Assembly: GCF_022690765.1 (NCBI RefSeq)
Contig: NZ_JALCZA010000001.1
Coordinates: 1 to 64,000 of the forward strand
Direction: 5' to 3'
Source: Anaeromyxobacter oryzisoli
GTDB lineage: Bacteria > Myxococcota > Myxococcia > Myxococcales > Anaeromyxobacteraceae
Length of the DNA: 64,000 bases
In this document: positions 9,259 to 18,288 of the stretch, one piece after another
Position numbering within the stretch: the stretch's first letter is position 1
How the letters are laid out: every line of letters starts with the position of its first letter
Notes under the pieces: model-generated
What the model was told of the DNA's origin: nothing
Seen by the model: the letters and a program-made list of their open reading frames with translations, nothing else
The model's database searches: none
Made by a program: the position numbers and the translations under genes

Positions 9259-10797
9259 TCAAGGGGGCACCACCGACGAGACCGCGCGGAGGAGGTCGTC
9301 GATCCCGGTCGGCTTGCCGAGGTGCAGGTCGAACCCCGCCTCCCGCGCGCGCGCGCGATCCTCCGGGCCGGCGTACCCGGTGAGCGTGATGAGGGGCGTG
9401 TCGCGGAGGGCGGGATCGGCCCGGATCGCGCGCGCGACGTCGTAGCCGTCGAGCCCGCCGGGGAGCCCGATGTCGCAGATCACGAGGTCCGGCCGGAGCC
9501 GGCGGACCGCGGCGAGCCCCGCCGCGCCGTCGCCCGCGACGGCGACCCTCATGCCCTCGAGCTCGAGCGCCTCCCGCACCGTCTCCGCGGCGTCCACGTT
9601 GTCCTCGATGACGAGGACGTGCGCGGCGCGCGGCGCGGCCGGGCGGGGCGTCGGCGTGGAGACCACCGCGGGGGCGCAGGGCAGGCGCAGCGACACCTCC
9701 GTCCCGGCGCCGCGGCCGGCGCTCGAGACCGTCACGCTGCCCCCGTGCAGCTCGACGAGCCCCTTCACGATCGCGAGCCCGAGCCCGAGCCCGCCACGCG
9801 TCCGGGCGAGGCTGCGGTCCGCCTGCGAGAACGGCTCGAAGATCCGCCCGAGGACGTCGGCGTCGATGCCCTCGCCCGTGTCGCGGACGGAGAGCAGCGC
9901 GCTGCCCGCGGCCTCGTCCTCGAGCTGCACCGTGACCGTCCCGCCCGGCGGCGTGAACCTGGCCGAGTTGAGCAGCAGGTTCCCGAGGATCTGCGCGAGC
10001 CGGGTCGGGTCGCCCTCCACCCAGGTCGGCGCGGGCGGGAGCTGCAGGACGACCCGGACGCCCGCCGCCTCGAGCCCGGCGCGGTGGTCCTCCACCGTCT
10101 CGCGGACGATCCGCGCGAGATCGACCGTCACGCGATGGAGCTCGATCCGCCCGCGGGTGATCCGCGTGACGTCGAGGAGATCGTCCACCAGCCGGGAGAG
10201 GTGCCCGACCTGCCGCTCGATCACCTCGCGGGCGCGCGCCGCGCGCCCGGGGTCGTCCCCCCCGTGCGAGAGGAGGTGGAGGGCGTTCCGGATGGGCGCG
10301 AGCGGGTTCCGCAGCTCGTGCGACAGGACCCCCAGGAACTCGTCCTTGCGCCGATCCTCCTCCTCCAGCCGCGCGGCGATGGCGCGACACCGCTCCTCGC
10401 TCTCCTGCAGCGCCCGCTCCGCCGCCTTCTCGGCGGTGAGGTCGAGGACGAACGCGGCGAGGCCGTCCTCCTGCGCCGAGATGCCGACGAGGATCGGCAC
10501 CCGGGTGCCGTCCGGCCGGACGCACTCGGCGGCGTGGCGCGGACCGAGCGCGGGATCCAGGAAGTCGGGGAGCGCGCTCCCGGCGAGGCGAAACCGCTCG
10601 GCCTCGAACTCGTCGCTCGAGCGACCGACGATCCGCAGGTACTCGTCGTTCGCGAACTGGGCGGTGCCGTCACTCGCGATGAACAGGATGCCGATCGGGG
10701 CGTCGCGCGCGAACCGCTGGAACCGGGTCGCCTCCGCCTCGAGCGCGGCCATCCGGAGCTGCTGCGCCAGCAAGTTGAGGCCGGAGAGAGGGGGCAT
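9259..10797 (-). CDS. Hybrid histidine kinase PAS-HisKA-HATPase-REC
   Basis: Soluble hybrid kinase. A PAS domain (RDAPIGILFIASDG to DGLAAFVLDLTAEK) precedes the dimerisation domain with the phosphoacceptor in LGVLSHELRNPLAP, an ATPase (LGNLLLNSARFTPPGG; DTGEGIDADVL; GGLGLGLAIVKGL), and a complete receiver (HVLVIEDNVDAAE; Asp in LVICDIGLPGGLDG; Lys in HLGKPTGI). I use the ATG at 10797 (MPPLSGLN); an upstream ATG at 10902 would overlap the start of the divergent gene and add a low-complexity leader. It is convergent with the other hybrid kinase (35-bp gap) and could interact with it, but this is inference. Confidence 0.88.
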   Translation of the reverse strand: MPPLSGLNLLAQQLRMAALEAEATRFQRFARDAPIGILFIASDGTAQFANDEYLRIVGRSSDEFEAERFRLAGSALPDFLDPALGPRHAAECVRPDGTRVPILVGISAQEDGLAAFVLDLTAEKAAERALQESEERCRAIAARLEEEDRRKDEFLGVLSHELRNPLAPIRNALHLLSHGGDDPGRAARAREVIERQVGHLSRLVDDLLDVTRITRGRIELHRVTVDLARIVRETVEDHRAGLEAAGVRVVLQLPPAPTWVEGDPTRLAQILGNLLLNSARFTPPGGTVTVQLEDEAAGSALLSVRDTGEGIDADVLGRIFEPFSQADRSLARTRGGLGLGLAIVKGLVELHGGSVTVSSAGRGAGTEVSLRLPCAPAVVSTPTPRPAAPRAAHVLVIEDNVDAAETVREALELEGMRVAVAGDGAAGLAAVRRLRPDLVICDIGLPGGLDGYDVARAIRADPALRDTPLITLTGYAGPEDRARAREAGFDLHLGKPTGIDDLLRAVSSVVPP

Positions 10798-10900
10798 GGG
10801 CGTGCTCGGCCGGTCGGCGGCTGTCACGAACGGCTCCGCGTCTTCCTCCGATAACCCGCCCGGCGCACCGGCGCCCGGGCGCCTATGATGCATTGACCCC

Positions 10901-11899
10901 ATGCAACGTCATCTCCTCGACGTCGACGAGGTCGCGACGCTGATCCGTCGCGGCGAGCCGCTGCTGCTCGCCGGGGACGAGAGCCGCCTCCGGCTGCTGC
11001 CGCGGGGGAGGTGGATCGCGGGGACGATCCCGTACTTCATGAGCGACGACGGCGGGATCGCCGATCGAAGCCGGATCTTCGCGGAGCGGCTCCCGGACGG
11101 GTTCGAGCACGTCGCCATCCGCCGCTATGACGAGGCCGGGATCGCGCGCGTCTACACCGATCTGCCCCCCGACGGGATGGGGGTCATCGTCGCGCCATAC
11201 GGGAGCGCCGTGCACCTCTCCTTCGCGCGCAACGCGCCGCGGTACGACGGGTTCGCGACCGCCCCCCTCTTCGGCTGGATCTCGGGCGTCCACCTCTCCG
11301 AGATCGGGAGAGCGCTCCCGAGGGTGTTCGACGGCTCGACCGGAGAGGTCCTGCATCGGCACGCCGTGGTGATGCAGATCGCGATCCCTCCACGAAAGGT
11401 CGTGGACCTCGCGATCCTCAACATCTTCGAGAAGGGCGACGGCCCCGCCATCACGTTCCCCGCCACCGGCTTCACGGCCACCTCGGCCGACGTGGACGGC
11501 CAGCGCCGCGGCTTCGCGGAGTACGTGCGGGAGGCCGGGCTCGACACGCGCCTGCCCCTCGTCGCCGACTACTACGGCGCGCGGATCAACGTGAGCTTCC
11601 AGGCGGTGGACGACGCCGCGGGCGAGGTCCGGTTCTTCGCGCCGGTGTTCGCGGGCGTGCGCTATCACCACGCCCGTCCGGTCCCCGACTACGTCGCCGC
11701 GTTCGCCTCCGCGCTCCCCTCCGGGCTCGGGAACCGGATCGCGTTCTCGTGCAACTGCATCCTCAACTACGTCAACTCGTCGCTCGAGGGCAGGAAGACC
11801 GGGGACATCGTCGGCCCGATGACGTTCGGCGAGATCGCCTACCAGCTCCTGAACCAGACGATGGTCTACGTGAGCGTCCTCGACGAGGAGAACGCCTAA
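10901..11899 (+). CDS. Conserved hypothetical protein, DUF6976-like
   Basis: A 332-residue cytoplasmic protein without signal peptide or membrane segment. I believe it belongs to the DUF6976 family, from memory of that family's appearance rather than from a search. The C-terminal segment (FSCNCILNYVNSSLEG, then GPMTFGEIAYQLLNQT) resembles the end of FIST signal-transduction domains, where a Cys-containing strand is followed by a G-E-I motif and an N-x-T. The N-terminal LLDVDEVATLIRRGEPLLLAGDE and GRWIAGTIPYFM look like a small ligand-binding unit. It is divergent from a hybrid kinase gene, which fits a sensory accessory role, but function is unknown. Confidence 0.6.
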   Translation: MQRHLLDVDEVATLIRRGEPLLLAGDESRLRLLPRGRWIAGTIPYFMSDDGGIADRSRIFAERLPDGFEHVAIRRYDEAGIARVYTDLPPDGMGVIVAPYGSAVHLSFARNAPRYDGFATAPLFGWISGVHLSEIGRALPRVFDGSTGEVLHRHAVVMQIAIPPRKVVDLAILNIFEKGDGPAITFPATGFTATSADVDGQRRGFAEYVREAGLDTRLPLVADYYGARINVSFQAVDDAAGEVRFFAPVFAGVRYHHARPVPDYVAAFASALPSGLGNRIAFSCNCILNYVNSSLEGRKTGDIVGPMTFGEIAYQLLNQTMVYVSVLDEENA

Positions 11900-12130
11900 A
11901 CGAGGGTTCGCGATTCGCGAACACCTTCGGTGTCGCGCCTCGCGCCCTCGTTTAGCCAGGTTACACGGGGGCTGCGCCCCCGCCCCGTCGAGCGAAGCTC
12001 GCCGGGGCCCCACCCCTGGCTTCGCGGGGCCCACGCGCGCTGGCGCGCGCTGTCCCGCGGGGAGGGGCGCTGCCCCTCCCCACCTGCGGTGGGGCCCCTC
12101 CCCGCTGACCGTTCTCGAATCATGATCGCC
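11896..12130. repeat. Stack of GC-rich hairpins between convergent genes
   Basis: The 233-bp space between two convergent genes is built from nested inverted repeats. An 11-bp perfect stem (CTAAACGAGGG at 11896-11906 with its complement at 11945-11955) starts inside the stop codon of the upstream gene and encloses smaller hairpins (TTCGCGATTCGCGAA, and ACACC-TTC-GGTGT). Further on are CGGGGGC-TGC-GCCCCCG, GCGAGCTTCG-type, GCGCGC and GGGGCGCTGCCCC hairpins. It may act as a bidirectional terminator; there is no T-run, so Rho-independent action is uncertain. No gene is supported here. Confidence 0.6.
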
Positions 12131-12132
12131 GT

Positions 12133-12954
12133 TTAGAACGCCACCAGCACCCCGAGCGGCAGCGGGAACACTTGTACGCGCGCGGTCGCTCCCGGCGCCT
12201 GCGCCCCGTCCTCGCGCCCGTGCAGGGCGAGCGGCACCGCGACCCCGATCGCACCGCCCAGCGCGGCGCCCACGAGCACGTCCGTGAGGTAGTGCTCGTC
12301 CCCGGCGATCCGGAGGTAGCCGACGGTCGTCGCGAGCGTCATGCCGACCGCCCACACCCACGGTGTGCTCCGGTAGCCCCGGAGCGAGGAGACGGTCCCG
12401 GCCGCCGCGGCCAGCGAGAACGCGACGGTGGTGTGGGCCGAGTAGAAGGAGAGGTTGTCGTCCGGGTCGGGGGCGCGACCCGCCGGCGCGTTGCCGTAGT
12501 GCGCGAACGGGCGCTGCCGCCCCACCGTGTACTTGACGAGCTGGTCCAGGGACCCGGCGATCCCGACCGCCTCCACCACGAAGAGGAGGTCCCGCGCCCC
12601 CTCGCGCGCGCTGCCGCCGGCGCGCGCGGCGAGGAGCTGGTGCGCCGCCACGCCGGCGGGCATGACGGCGTAGGTGAGCACGTCGGACGCCCGGCGCGGC
12701 AGGTCCACGTCGCGGGCGAGGAGGAGCTCGCGGGCGCCCGCGTCGAGGGAGTTGGTCCCGCAGACGCGGCAGCGCGCCGGCGCCAGGTCGTGCTTCAGGA
12801 GCTCGGTGCCACCCCAGAGGACGAGGGTCCCGGCGGCGATCGGGACGTCCACGGAGAGGTCGTACCGGAGCAGCCGGGGCCCGGCGGCCGCGGCCGGAGC
12901 CGGCGCAGCGGCGGCGAGGATCGCGGCGAGGGCGAGGGAGGCGGCGAGGCGCAT
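12133..12954 (-). CDS. PAP2-superfamily phosphatase, exported
   Basis: A 273-residue protein with an N-terminal signal peptide or anchor (MRLAASLALAAILAAAAPAPAAAA) and the three phosphatase motifs of the type 2 phosphatidic acid phosphatase family: KYTVGRQRP, SFYSAHTTVAFSLAA (normally PSGH, here YSAH) and RIAGDEHYLTDVLVGAALG. Hydrophobic helices between the motifs suggest a membrane protein acting on lipid phosphates or undecaprenyl pyrophosphate at the outer face of the inner membrane. A CRVCG pair near residue 65 is unusual. It is convergent with the DUF6976-like gene across the hairpin stack. Confidence 0.85.
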   Translation of the reverse strand: MRLAASLALAAILAAAAPAPAAAAGPRLLRYDLSVDVPIAAGTLVLWGGTELLKHDLAPARCRVCGTNSLDAGARELLLARDVDLPRRASDVLTYAVMPAGVAAHQLLAARAGGSAREGARDLLFVVEAVGIAGSLDQLVKYTVGRQRPFAHYGNAPAGRAPDPDDNLSFYSAHTTVAFSLAAAAGTVSSLRGYRSTPWVWAVGMTLATTVGYLRIAGDEHYLTDVLVGAALGGAIGVAVPLALHGREDGAQAPGATARVQVFPLPLGVLVAF

Positions 12955-13142
12955 CGCCGGAAACTACCCGATCCCGGTCGCTCGCAGGGCTCGCGCGGGG
13001 ACGAGCGAAGGGGGACCGGCCTCGCGCGCCGCTCGACCGCGTAGGGGCGCCGCCCTTCGGAGGCGACGCCGCTCGCACCTGTCCACCTCGCGGTGACCTT
13101 TCGATGGCCCACCCGTCTCCGGTCGGGCTACTACCTGGCGCG

Positions 13143-13427
13143 ATGAGCCTGGACGACGAGCACGACGCGCCGGTGCCGCTCCCGATCGACGGGCTCCTCG
13201 ACCTGCACGCGTTCAGGCCGTCCGAGGTGGGCTCGCTCGTGCCGGAGTGGCTCGGCGCCTGCCGCGCGGCCGGCCTGGTCGAGCTCCGGATCGTGCACGG
13301 GAAGGGCACCGGAGCGCTCCGGCGGACGGTCGAGGCGCTCCTAGCCCGCGATCCCCGCGTGGCGTGGTTCGGGCCGGCCGGTGAGGACGCCGGCGGCTGG
13401 GGCGCGACGCTCGTGCGGCTGCGGTGA
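13143..13427 (+). CDS. Small Smr-domain protein
   Basis: A 94-residue protein formed by a single Smr domain (small MutS-related; a nuclease fold that acts on branched DNA or on mRNA). The conserved motifs are LLDLHAF (normally LDLHG) at the start and IVHGKGTGALR in the middle, followed by a C-terminal GGWGATLVRL strand. I chose the ATG at 13143 (MSLDDEHD) over one at 13104 because the earlier residues match nothing typical. It stands alone between the PAP2 gene (divergent) and a repeat region. Confidence 0.8.
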   Translation: MSLDDEHDAPVPLPIDGLLDLHAFRPSEVGSLVPEWLGACRAAGLVELRIVHGKGTGALRRTVEALLARDPRVAWFGPAGEDAGGWGATLVRLR

Positions 13428-13430
13428 CGG

Positions 13431-13640
13431 GCACGGATCACCGGGGCGTGCCCGAACGCGAACGCGAACCCGTACCCGTGACCGTGACCGTCACCGTGAC
13501 CGTTCCCCGTATCCGTACCCGCCTCCCGCATCCCGTGGCCCGTGTCGCGTCGGGTCACGGGATCGGGCGACGGGCCACGCGATACGGTTCACGGGGCACG
13601 GGACGGTCGGTGACGGTGACGGGGACGGATCACGGGGCAC
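13431..13640. repeat. GTG/CAC-rich mosaic repeat, copy 1
   Basis: About 210 bp built from alternating CCGTGACCGTCACCGTGACC units, then a stem made of CCCGTGGCCCGTGT and GATCGGGCGACGGGCCACG, then GGTTCACGGGGCACGG. The same order of blocks recurs near 22183, 26277, 29937 and 62993. It begins three bases after the stop of the Smr gene. No coding content is supported. Confidence 0.8.
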
Positions 13641-13880
13641 GCTGTGCTGCTCGCCCTTCGACTCCGGCGCGCCGCGCGCGCCTACGCTCAGGGCGAACGG
13701 AATCGCCAGTCACGGCATGCAGGTGACCGCAGGCAGCGATCGTGCGTCGCAGCCAGGGCGAGACGCACGAGCGCGTCGCCGAGGCGGGCACAAGAGGAGC
13801 GCGCAGCGCAGGCGTACTGTTTCCGTACGCCGAGCAGCACAGCGACGAGTCTGCCCGCCGCAGGCAGCGATCGTGCGTCG
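13641..13880. repeat. Intergenic repeat family 3, copy 1
   Basis: A 240-bp stretch containing GCTCGCCCTTCGACTCCGGC, an alternating GC tract, and CTACGCTCAGGGCGAACGGA, and later AGTCTGCCCGCCGCAGGCAG. The same blocks, the first one inverted, recur at 23865-24042. Together with copy 1 of the mosaic repeat it fills the 456-bp gene-free space 13428-13883. No gene, RNA or promoter is evident. Confidence 0.7.
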
Positions 13881-13883
13881 TAG

Positions 13884-15800
13884 CTACGCGATCGCCTTCG
13901 GCGGCCCGAGCAGCCGCCGGAGATGGCCGAGCAGCGCCTCGCTCGTGAACGGCTTCTGGATGAGCTCCACGTCGCCGTCCACGAGCCGGTCCTGCACGAG
14001 CGCGTCGTCGGTGTGGCCGGTCATGAAGAGGACCTTCATCCCGGGCTGGTCGGACGCGAGCGAGTCGGCGAGCTCGGCGCCGCTCATCCGCGGCATGACG
14101 AGGTCCGCGAGGAGGAGATCGATCGGCCCGCCGCGCCGGCGCGCCGCCTCGAGCGCCTCGGCGCCGTTCCGCCCGGCGATCACCTGGTACCCGGAGCAGG
14201 CGAGGACCCGGCCGAGGAGCGTGCGGAGCGCGTCCTCGTCCTCGGCCACGACCACGGTCTCGCCGAGCCCGCGCGGCGCGGCGGCCGAGACCTGCAGCCG
14301 CACGTGCCCGGCGCGCTCGGGCGCGACGGGGAGGTACACCGTGAACGCCGTGCCCGCCTTCGGGCGCGACTCGACCCGGATCGCGCCCGCCGCCTGGCGG
14401 ACGATCCCGTAGACGGTGGCGAGGCCGAGCCCGGTGCCGGTCTCCTTGGTCGTGAAGAACGGCTCGAAGATCCGGGCCCGGACGTCCTCGTCCATCCCGC
14501 AGCCGTCGTCCTTCACCGTGAGCGTCACGTAGCGCCCGGCGGGGAGCGGCAGGCCCCGGAGCGGCTCGCGGAGCTCCACGTTCTCGGTGGCGATGGAGAG
14601 CCGGCCGCCGTCGGGCATCGCCTCCCGGGCGTTCACGGCGAGGTTGATGAGCACCTGGGCGAGCTGGTCGGCGTCGGCGAGCACCGGCCAGAGCCCGTCC
14701 TGCAGCCGGGTGGTGAGCTCGATCCGCTCGCCGATGGCGCGCGAGAGGAGCCGACTCACGTCGGTCACCGCCTTGTTGAGCGACAGCAGCTCGGGGCGGA
14801 GCAGCTTCTTGCGGGAGAGCGTGAGGAGCTGGCGCGTCACGCCGACCGCGCGGTTCGCCGCCTCGACGATCCCCTCGGCGCTCTCCCGGACCCGCTCGTC
14901 GCACTCGGGCAGGTCGCGCATCAGGAGCTCGGAGTAGCCGAGGATCACCGCGAGGACGTTGGAGAAGTCGTGCGCGACCCCGCCGGCGAGCCGGCCGATC
15001 GCCTCCATCTTCTGCGCCTGCCGCAGGTTCTGCTCGAGCTCGCGCCGCTGCGCCTCCGCCCGCTCGCGCTCGGAGACGTCGCGGACGAAGACCACCCGGA
15101 GCGCCCGGTCGTGCAGCCTGAGGTCGTCCACCGTGATCTCCACCGGGAACCCGGTGCCGTCCGCCCGCCGGTGGCGCCCCGGGGCGGCGTGCAGCCCCGG
15201 GCGCGGCTCCTCGGGCTCCGCCTCCGGATCGAGGAGCTCCGCGAAGCGCAGCCGCCGGAGCGCGTCGCGGTCCCGGCCGTAGAGCCGCTCCGCGGCCGGG
15301 TTCGCGTCGTCGAGCCGCCCGCTCCCGGCGTCCACGATCAGGATCGCGTCCGAGGAGGTCTCGAACACGCCGCGGTGCAGCGCCTCGCTCTCGACGAGCC
15401 GCGACACGAGCTCGCGCTGGGAGCGCTTCATCCGGACCTTCTCGGCGGCGTTCTCCACCTTGAGGTTGAGCGCGTCGTAGTCCGACACCGGCTTCGTCAC
15501 GTAGTCGTAGGCGCCGATCTGGACCGCCTGGATGGCGGAGTCGAGCGAGGCGTACCCCGTGACGAGGATCACCTCGACGTCCGGCTTCGCGGCCTTGAGC
15601 CGCCGCGCCACCTCGAGCCCGGAGCCGTCGCCGAGGTTCTTGTCCACCAGCGCGACGTCGATCTCGCCGGCCTCCGCGGCGAGCGCGAGCGCCTCGCGCG
15701 CCGAGCCGGCGAGCAGGAGGGTGCGCCCGTCGCCCTCGAGGAAGCGACGGAAGACGTCGAGGATCACGGGCTCGTCGTCGACGATGAGGATCGTCGCCAT
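13884..15800 (-). CDS. REC-PAS-histidine kinase-REC signalling protein
   Basis: A 638-residue protein with receivers at both ends. The N-terminal receiver ([14 protein letters not shown]; acceptor Asp in [21 protein letters not shown]) is followed by a PAS domain (about 150-265), a dimerisation domain with the His in [16 protein letters not shown], an ATPase ([38 protein letters not shown]), and a second receiver ([11 protein letters not shown]; Asp in [20 protein letters not shown]). This suits a phosphorelay hub receiving from another kinase of the same operon. An AAGGAG site lies 4 nt before the ATG, and the start overlaps the end of the upstream secreted-protein gene by 37 nt, implying translational coupling. 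Confidence 0.9.
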   Translation of the reverse strand: MATILIVDDEPVILDVFRRFLEGDGRTLLLAGSAREALALAAEAGEIDVALVDKNLGDGSGLEVARRLKAAKPDVEVILVTGYASLDSAIQAVQIGAYDYVTKPVSDYDALNLKVENAAEKVRMKRSQRELVSRLVESEALHRGVFETSSDAILIVDAGSGRLDDANPAAERLYGRDRDALRRLRFAELLDPEAEPEEPRPGLHAAPGRHRRADGTGFPVEITVDDLRLHDRALRVVFVRDVSERERAEAQRRELEQNLRQAQKMEAIGRLAGGVAHDFSNVLAVILGYSELLMRDLPECDERVRESAEGIVEAANRAVGVTRQLLTLSRKKLLRPELLSLNKAVTDVSRLLSRAIGERIELTTRLQDGLWPVLADADQLAQVLINLAVNAREAMPDGGRLSIATENVELREPLRGLPLPAGRYVTLTVKDDGCGMDEDVRARIFEPFFTTKETGTGLGLATVYGIVRQAAGAIRVESRPKAGTAFTVYLPVAPERAGHVRLQVSAAAPRGLGETVVVAEDEDALRTLLGRVLACSGYQVIAGRNGAEALEAARRRGGPIDLLLADLVMPRMSGAELADSLASDQPGMKVLFMTGHTDDALVQDRLVDGDVELIQKPFTSEALLGHLRRLLGPPKAIA

Positions 15801-17188
15801 GGGACTCCTTCCAGGTCGAAGCGGAACCCGGCCGAGAGGCCGAAGGCCGCGAAGGCGCCCGCGGGCCCGCCGCTCGCGGCGAGGACCGACGCCTCGAGGT
15901 AGGGCGCGCCGGGCCGGAGCGGGAGGGCCGCCCCCACCGCGAGCCGCCCGGCCGGGGCGACGCCGGGGCCGGGCGCGGAGGGGCGAGCCCGCGCGAGGAG
16001 GGCGCCGGCCGTCGCGCTCGCCCAGACGTGGACGCGGCGCACGTCGCCGTGCAGCGCGCCGCCCGCGAGGAGCGCGCCCGCGAGGAGCCGGTCCACCCCG
16101 GCGGCACCGCCCGGGTCCGCGGCGAGCGCCTCCGCCTCCAGGCGCCACGCGAGCGGGAGCGTCCCGCCGGGGCCCGCGAGCTCGGCGGCGAGCCCGACCC
16201 GGGGACCGACGAAGCGCCCCCGGGCGTCCGCCGCGACACCGGCCCAGACCGAGGCGCTCGAGCTCGCCGGGCGCGGCGCGAGCAGCCGCTCCGGGTCCGC
16301 GGCCGCCACGCCGGGCGGCGCCTCGACCGCGCCCGCGGTGCGCTCGACCCGGAGCACGACGCGCGAGGCGGGCGATCCCGGGAGCCGCACCACGAGCCGG
16401 TCCTCGACCTCGCCGGCCCCGCCGGGCGGCAAGGTCCAGGTGCCCTCGAACGCGCCCGGCTCGCGGGCGACGAGCGCGACGCTGCCGCGGCTCGCCTCGA
16501 GCGCCGGCGCGTCGCCGCGGCGCGCGGTCCCGTGGGGCGCCACCACGTACGCGAGGACCCGGACGCTCTCCGGACGATCGGCGCGCACCGAGGCGCGGTC
16601 CACGACGGCGTGCAGGAGCGCGGTCTCCGGGACGTGGAGGTCCACGGGCGTGAAGCCCTGGTGCCCCTCCCGGACGCCGGGCGGCACCACGACGGGGATG
16701 ACCGCCACGCCGTCGGCCCCCGCGACGCGCGGCCCGAAGGTCTCGTCGCCGATCCGCAGCGCGACCTGCGCGCCGGGCGCGGCGTGGACGTGCGCGTCGC
16801 CCTGGCCGGAGAGCGGCAGCGCGAGCCAGCCGTCGAGCAGGCCGTGCCCGGTGCGGGCGAGGGCGGAGACGATGGCGACCTGCGGGAACCGCGCCGCCGG
16901 CGGGCGGTAGCGCGCCGCGAAGCCTCCGCCGGGGAGCCGCCGCACCGCCTCGATCGACCCCGCGCTCGCCGAGAGCGCGACGTCCTCCACCTCGGCGGGC
17001 GCCGCGATCCGCAGGTCGGCGCCGGCGTCCCGCCCGAGCACGAGCCGCCGCGGCTCGGCGACGATCCGCAGCGTCCCCCCCGAGGCGGGGACGGCGTCCG
17101 CCGCGCGCGCGCTCGCCGCCAGCGCGGCGAGCGCGGCGGCGACGGCGAGCGCGGGGAGGCGATCAGCGAGCGGACGACGACGCACCAT
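15764..17188 (-). CDS. Secreted protein of unknown function
   Basis: A 474-residue exported protein. The signal peptide (LPALAVAAALAALAASARAADA) is clear. The body is rich in short beta-strand patterns with several Ig-like stretches (ADLRIAAPAEVEDVALSASAGS; FPQVAIVSALARTG), and the C-terminal third alternates like an outer-membrane beta-barrel and nearly ends in aromatic residues ([17 protein letters not shown]), though the last residues run into the next gene's start. No family is recognised. It is embedded between signalling genes, with a 26-nt overlap upstream and 37 nt downstream, so it probably supplies an envelope component sensed or controlled by this kinase system. That role is inference. 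Confidence 0.7.
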   Translation of the reverse strand: MVRRRPLADRLPALAVAAALAALAASARAADAVPASGGTLRIVAEPRRLVLGRDAGADLRIAAPAEVEDVALSASAGSIEAVRRLPGGGFAARYRPPAARFPQVAIVSALARTGHGLLDGWLALPLSGQGDAHVHAAPGAQVALRIGDETFGPRVAGADGVAVIPVVVPPGVREGHQGFTPVDLHVPETALLHAVVDRASVRADRPESVRVLAYVVAPHGTARRGDAPALEASRGSVALVAREPGAFEGTWTLPPGGAGEVEDRLVVRLPGSPASRVVLRVERTAGAVEAPPGVAAADPERLLAPRPASSSASVWAGVAADARGRFVGPRVGLAAELAGPGGTLPLAWRLEAEALAADPGGAAGVDRLLAGALLAGGALHGDVRRVHVWASATAGALLARARPSAPGPGVAPAGRLAVGAALPLRPGAPYLEASVLAASGGPAGAFAAFGLSAGFRFDLEGVPWRRSSSSTTSP

Positions 17189-17531
17189 TCCAGTCGATCT
17201 CGACGTCCGCGTTCGCCTTCACGCAGCGCGCCTCGGGGAACGGCGCGGACGGATCCGAGGGCGCCGCGTCGGGCGAGCACGTCTCCGCGCGCGCGGCGGC
17301 CCGGCGCGCCAGGCGGGCGACCACGCCGGGGGGGACCTCGGCGGGCGAGCGGGCCCGCTCCCGCCACGCCTCGGGGGCGGGTGCCTTCACCGGGGCGAGA
17401 GTCGCCGCCGGCGCCGTTCGCGCCGGCACCGGCGCGGGCGCCTGCTCCTCGTGGGCGCGGAGGCCCGCGCGCGCGAGCGCGACGACCCCGAGGATCGCGA
17501 AGGCGCCGATCGCGACGCGGAGCCCCCTCAC
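17163..17531 (-). CDS. Small membrane-anchored protein of a signalling operon
   Basis: A 122-residue protein beginning at a GTG that shares a GTGA overlap with the stop of the upstream kinase gene. One hydrophobic segment (LRVAIGAFAILGVVALARAGL) is followed by a proline/alanine-rich linker and a Cys-containing C-terminal part (AETCSPD, EARCVKANADVEIDW) that would lie in the periplasm. No family is recognised. Its 3' end overlaps the start of the secreted-protein gene by 26 nt. The two cysteines could form a disulfide. Confidence 0.6.
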   Translation of the reverse strand: MRGLRVAIGAFAILGVVALARAGLRAHEEQAPAPVPARTAPAATLAPVKAPAPEAWRERARSPAEVPPGVVARLARRAAARAETCSPDAAPSDPSAPFPEARCVKANADVEIDWNGASSSAR

Positions 17532-18274
17532 GGCGTCACCCCCGCCGGCGGCGCCGGCACGGTGATGCAGAACTCGGTGACCGCCCAGGGGAGCCGCGCG
17601 GGGTCGCCCTCGTCCACGAGCCAGATCCGGCCGCCGAAGCGGCTCATCAGGCGGCGCGAGAGGTGGAGGCCGAGCCCGGTGCCCTTGCCGGGCGGCTTGG
17701 TCGTGAAGCGCGGCTCGAAGAGCCGGGCGCGGTGCTCCGCGGCGATCCCGGCCCCCTCGTCGGAGAACCGGATCTCGACGCCGCGCTCCGCGGCGGGCAG
17801 GACGCGCACCGCCACGCGCCGCTCGCCGCCCACCTGCTCCACCGCGTCGAGCGCGTTGGCGAGGAGGTTCGTCGCGGCGTGCACGAGCGCCGTCGGCGCG
17901 CCGAACCCGTGGAGCGGGGCGCCCGCGGCGCTCAGGTCGAAGCGGTGCGCGAGCGGCCGGATGCGGTGGGCGAGGAGGTCCACCGCGCGCGCCACCACCG
18001 GCCCGACCTGGAACGGCGCGGGGCCGGCGTCGTCGGCGCGCAGCAGGGCCTCGTACCCGTGCACCACCTCGGCGAGGCGCGCGAGCTGCCCGCGCAGGAG
18101 CCGCCACTCCTCGTGGCGCGCGAGCTCCGCGCCGGCGACGCGCTCGAGGAGCGCCGCCGCCGCGTCCGCCCCCATGAGCGGCTGCTTGAGCTCGTGCAGC
18201 AGCCCGGGCGCGAGCAGCTCGGCGTCGAGCAGCTCGAGCGCGGGGGGCGAGGTCTGGTCCCGTGGCTCCGCCAT
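17528..18274 (-). CDS. Compact soluble histidine kinase without sensor domain
   Basis: A 248-residue kinase core. The H box is GLLHELKQPLMGAD, and the ATPase domain has the N box (AATNLLANALDAVEQVGG), G1 (SDEGAGIAAEH) and G2 (KGTGLGLHLSRRLM). There is no recognisable input domain, so input probably comes from partner proteins. The GGAGGAACCTCT leader before the ATG at 18274 supports this start rather than a longer frame inside the preceding kinase gene. The end overlaps the next gene by GTGA. Confidence 0.85.
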   Translation of the reverse strand: MAEPRDQTSPPALELLDAELLAPGLLHELKQPLMGADAAAALLERVAGAELARHEEWRLLRGQLARLAEVVHGYEALLRADDAGPAPFQVGPVVARAVDLLAHRIRPLAHRFDLSAAGAPLHGFGAPTALVHAATNLLANALDAVEQVGGERRVAVRVLPAAERGVEIRFSDEGAGIAAEHRARLFEPRFTTKPPGKGTGLGLHLSRRLMSRFGGRIWLVDEGDPARLPWAVTEFCITVPAPPAGVTP

Positions 18275-18288
18275 AGAGGTTCCTCCGG

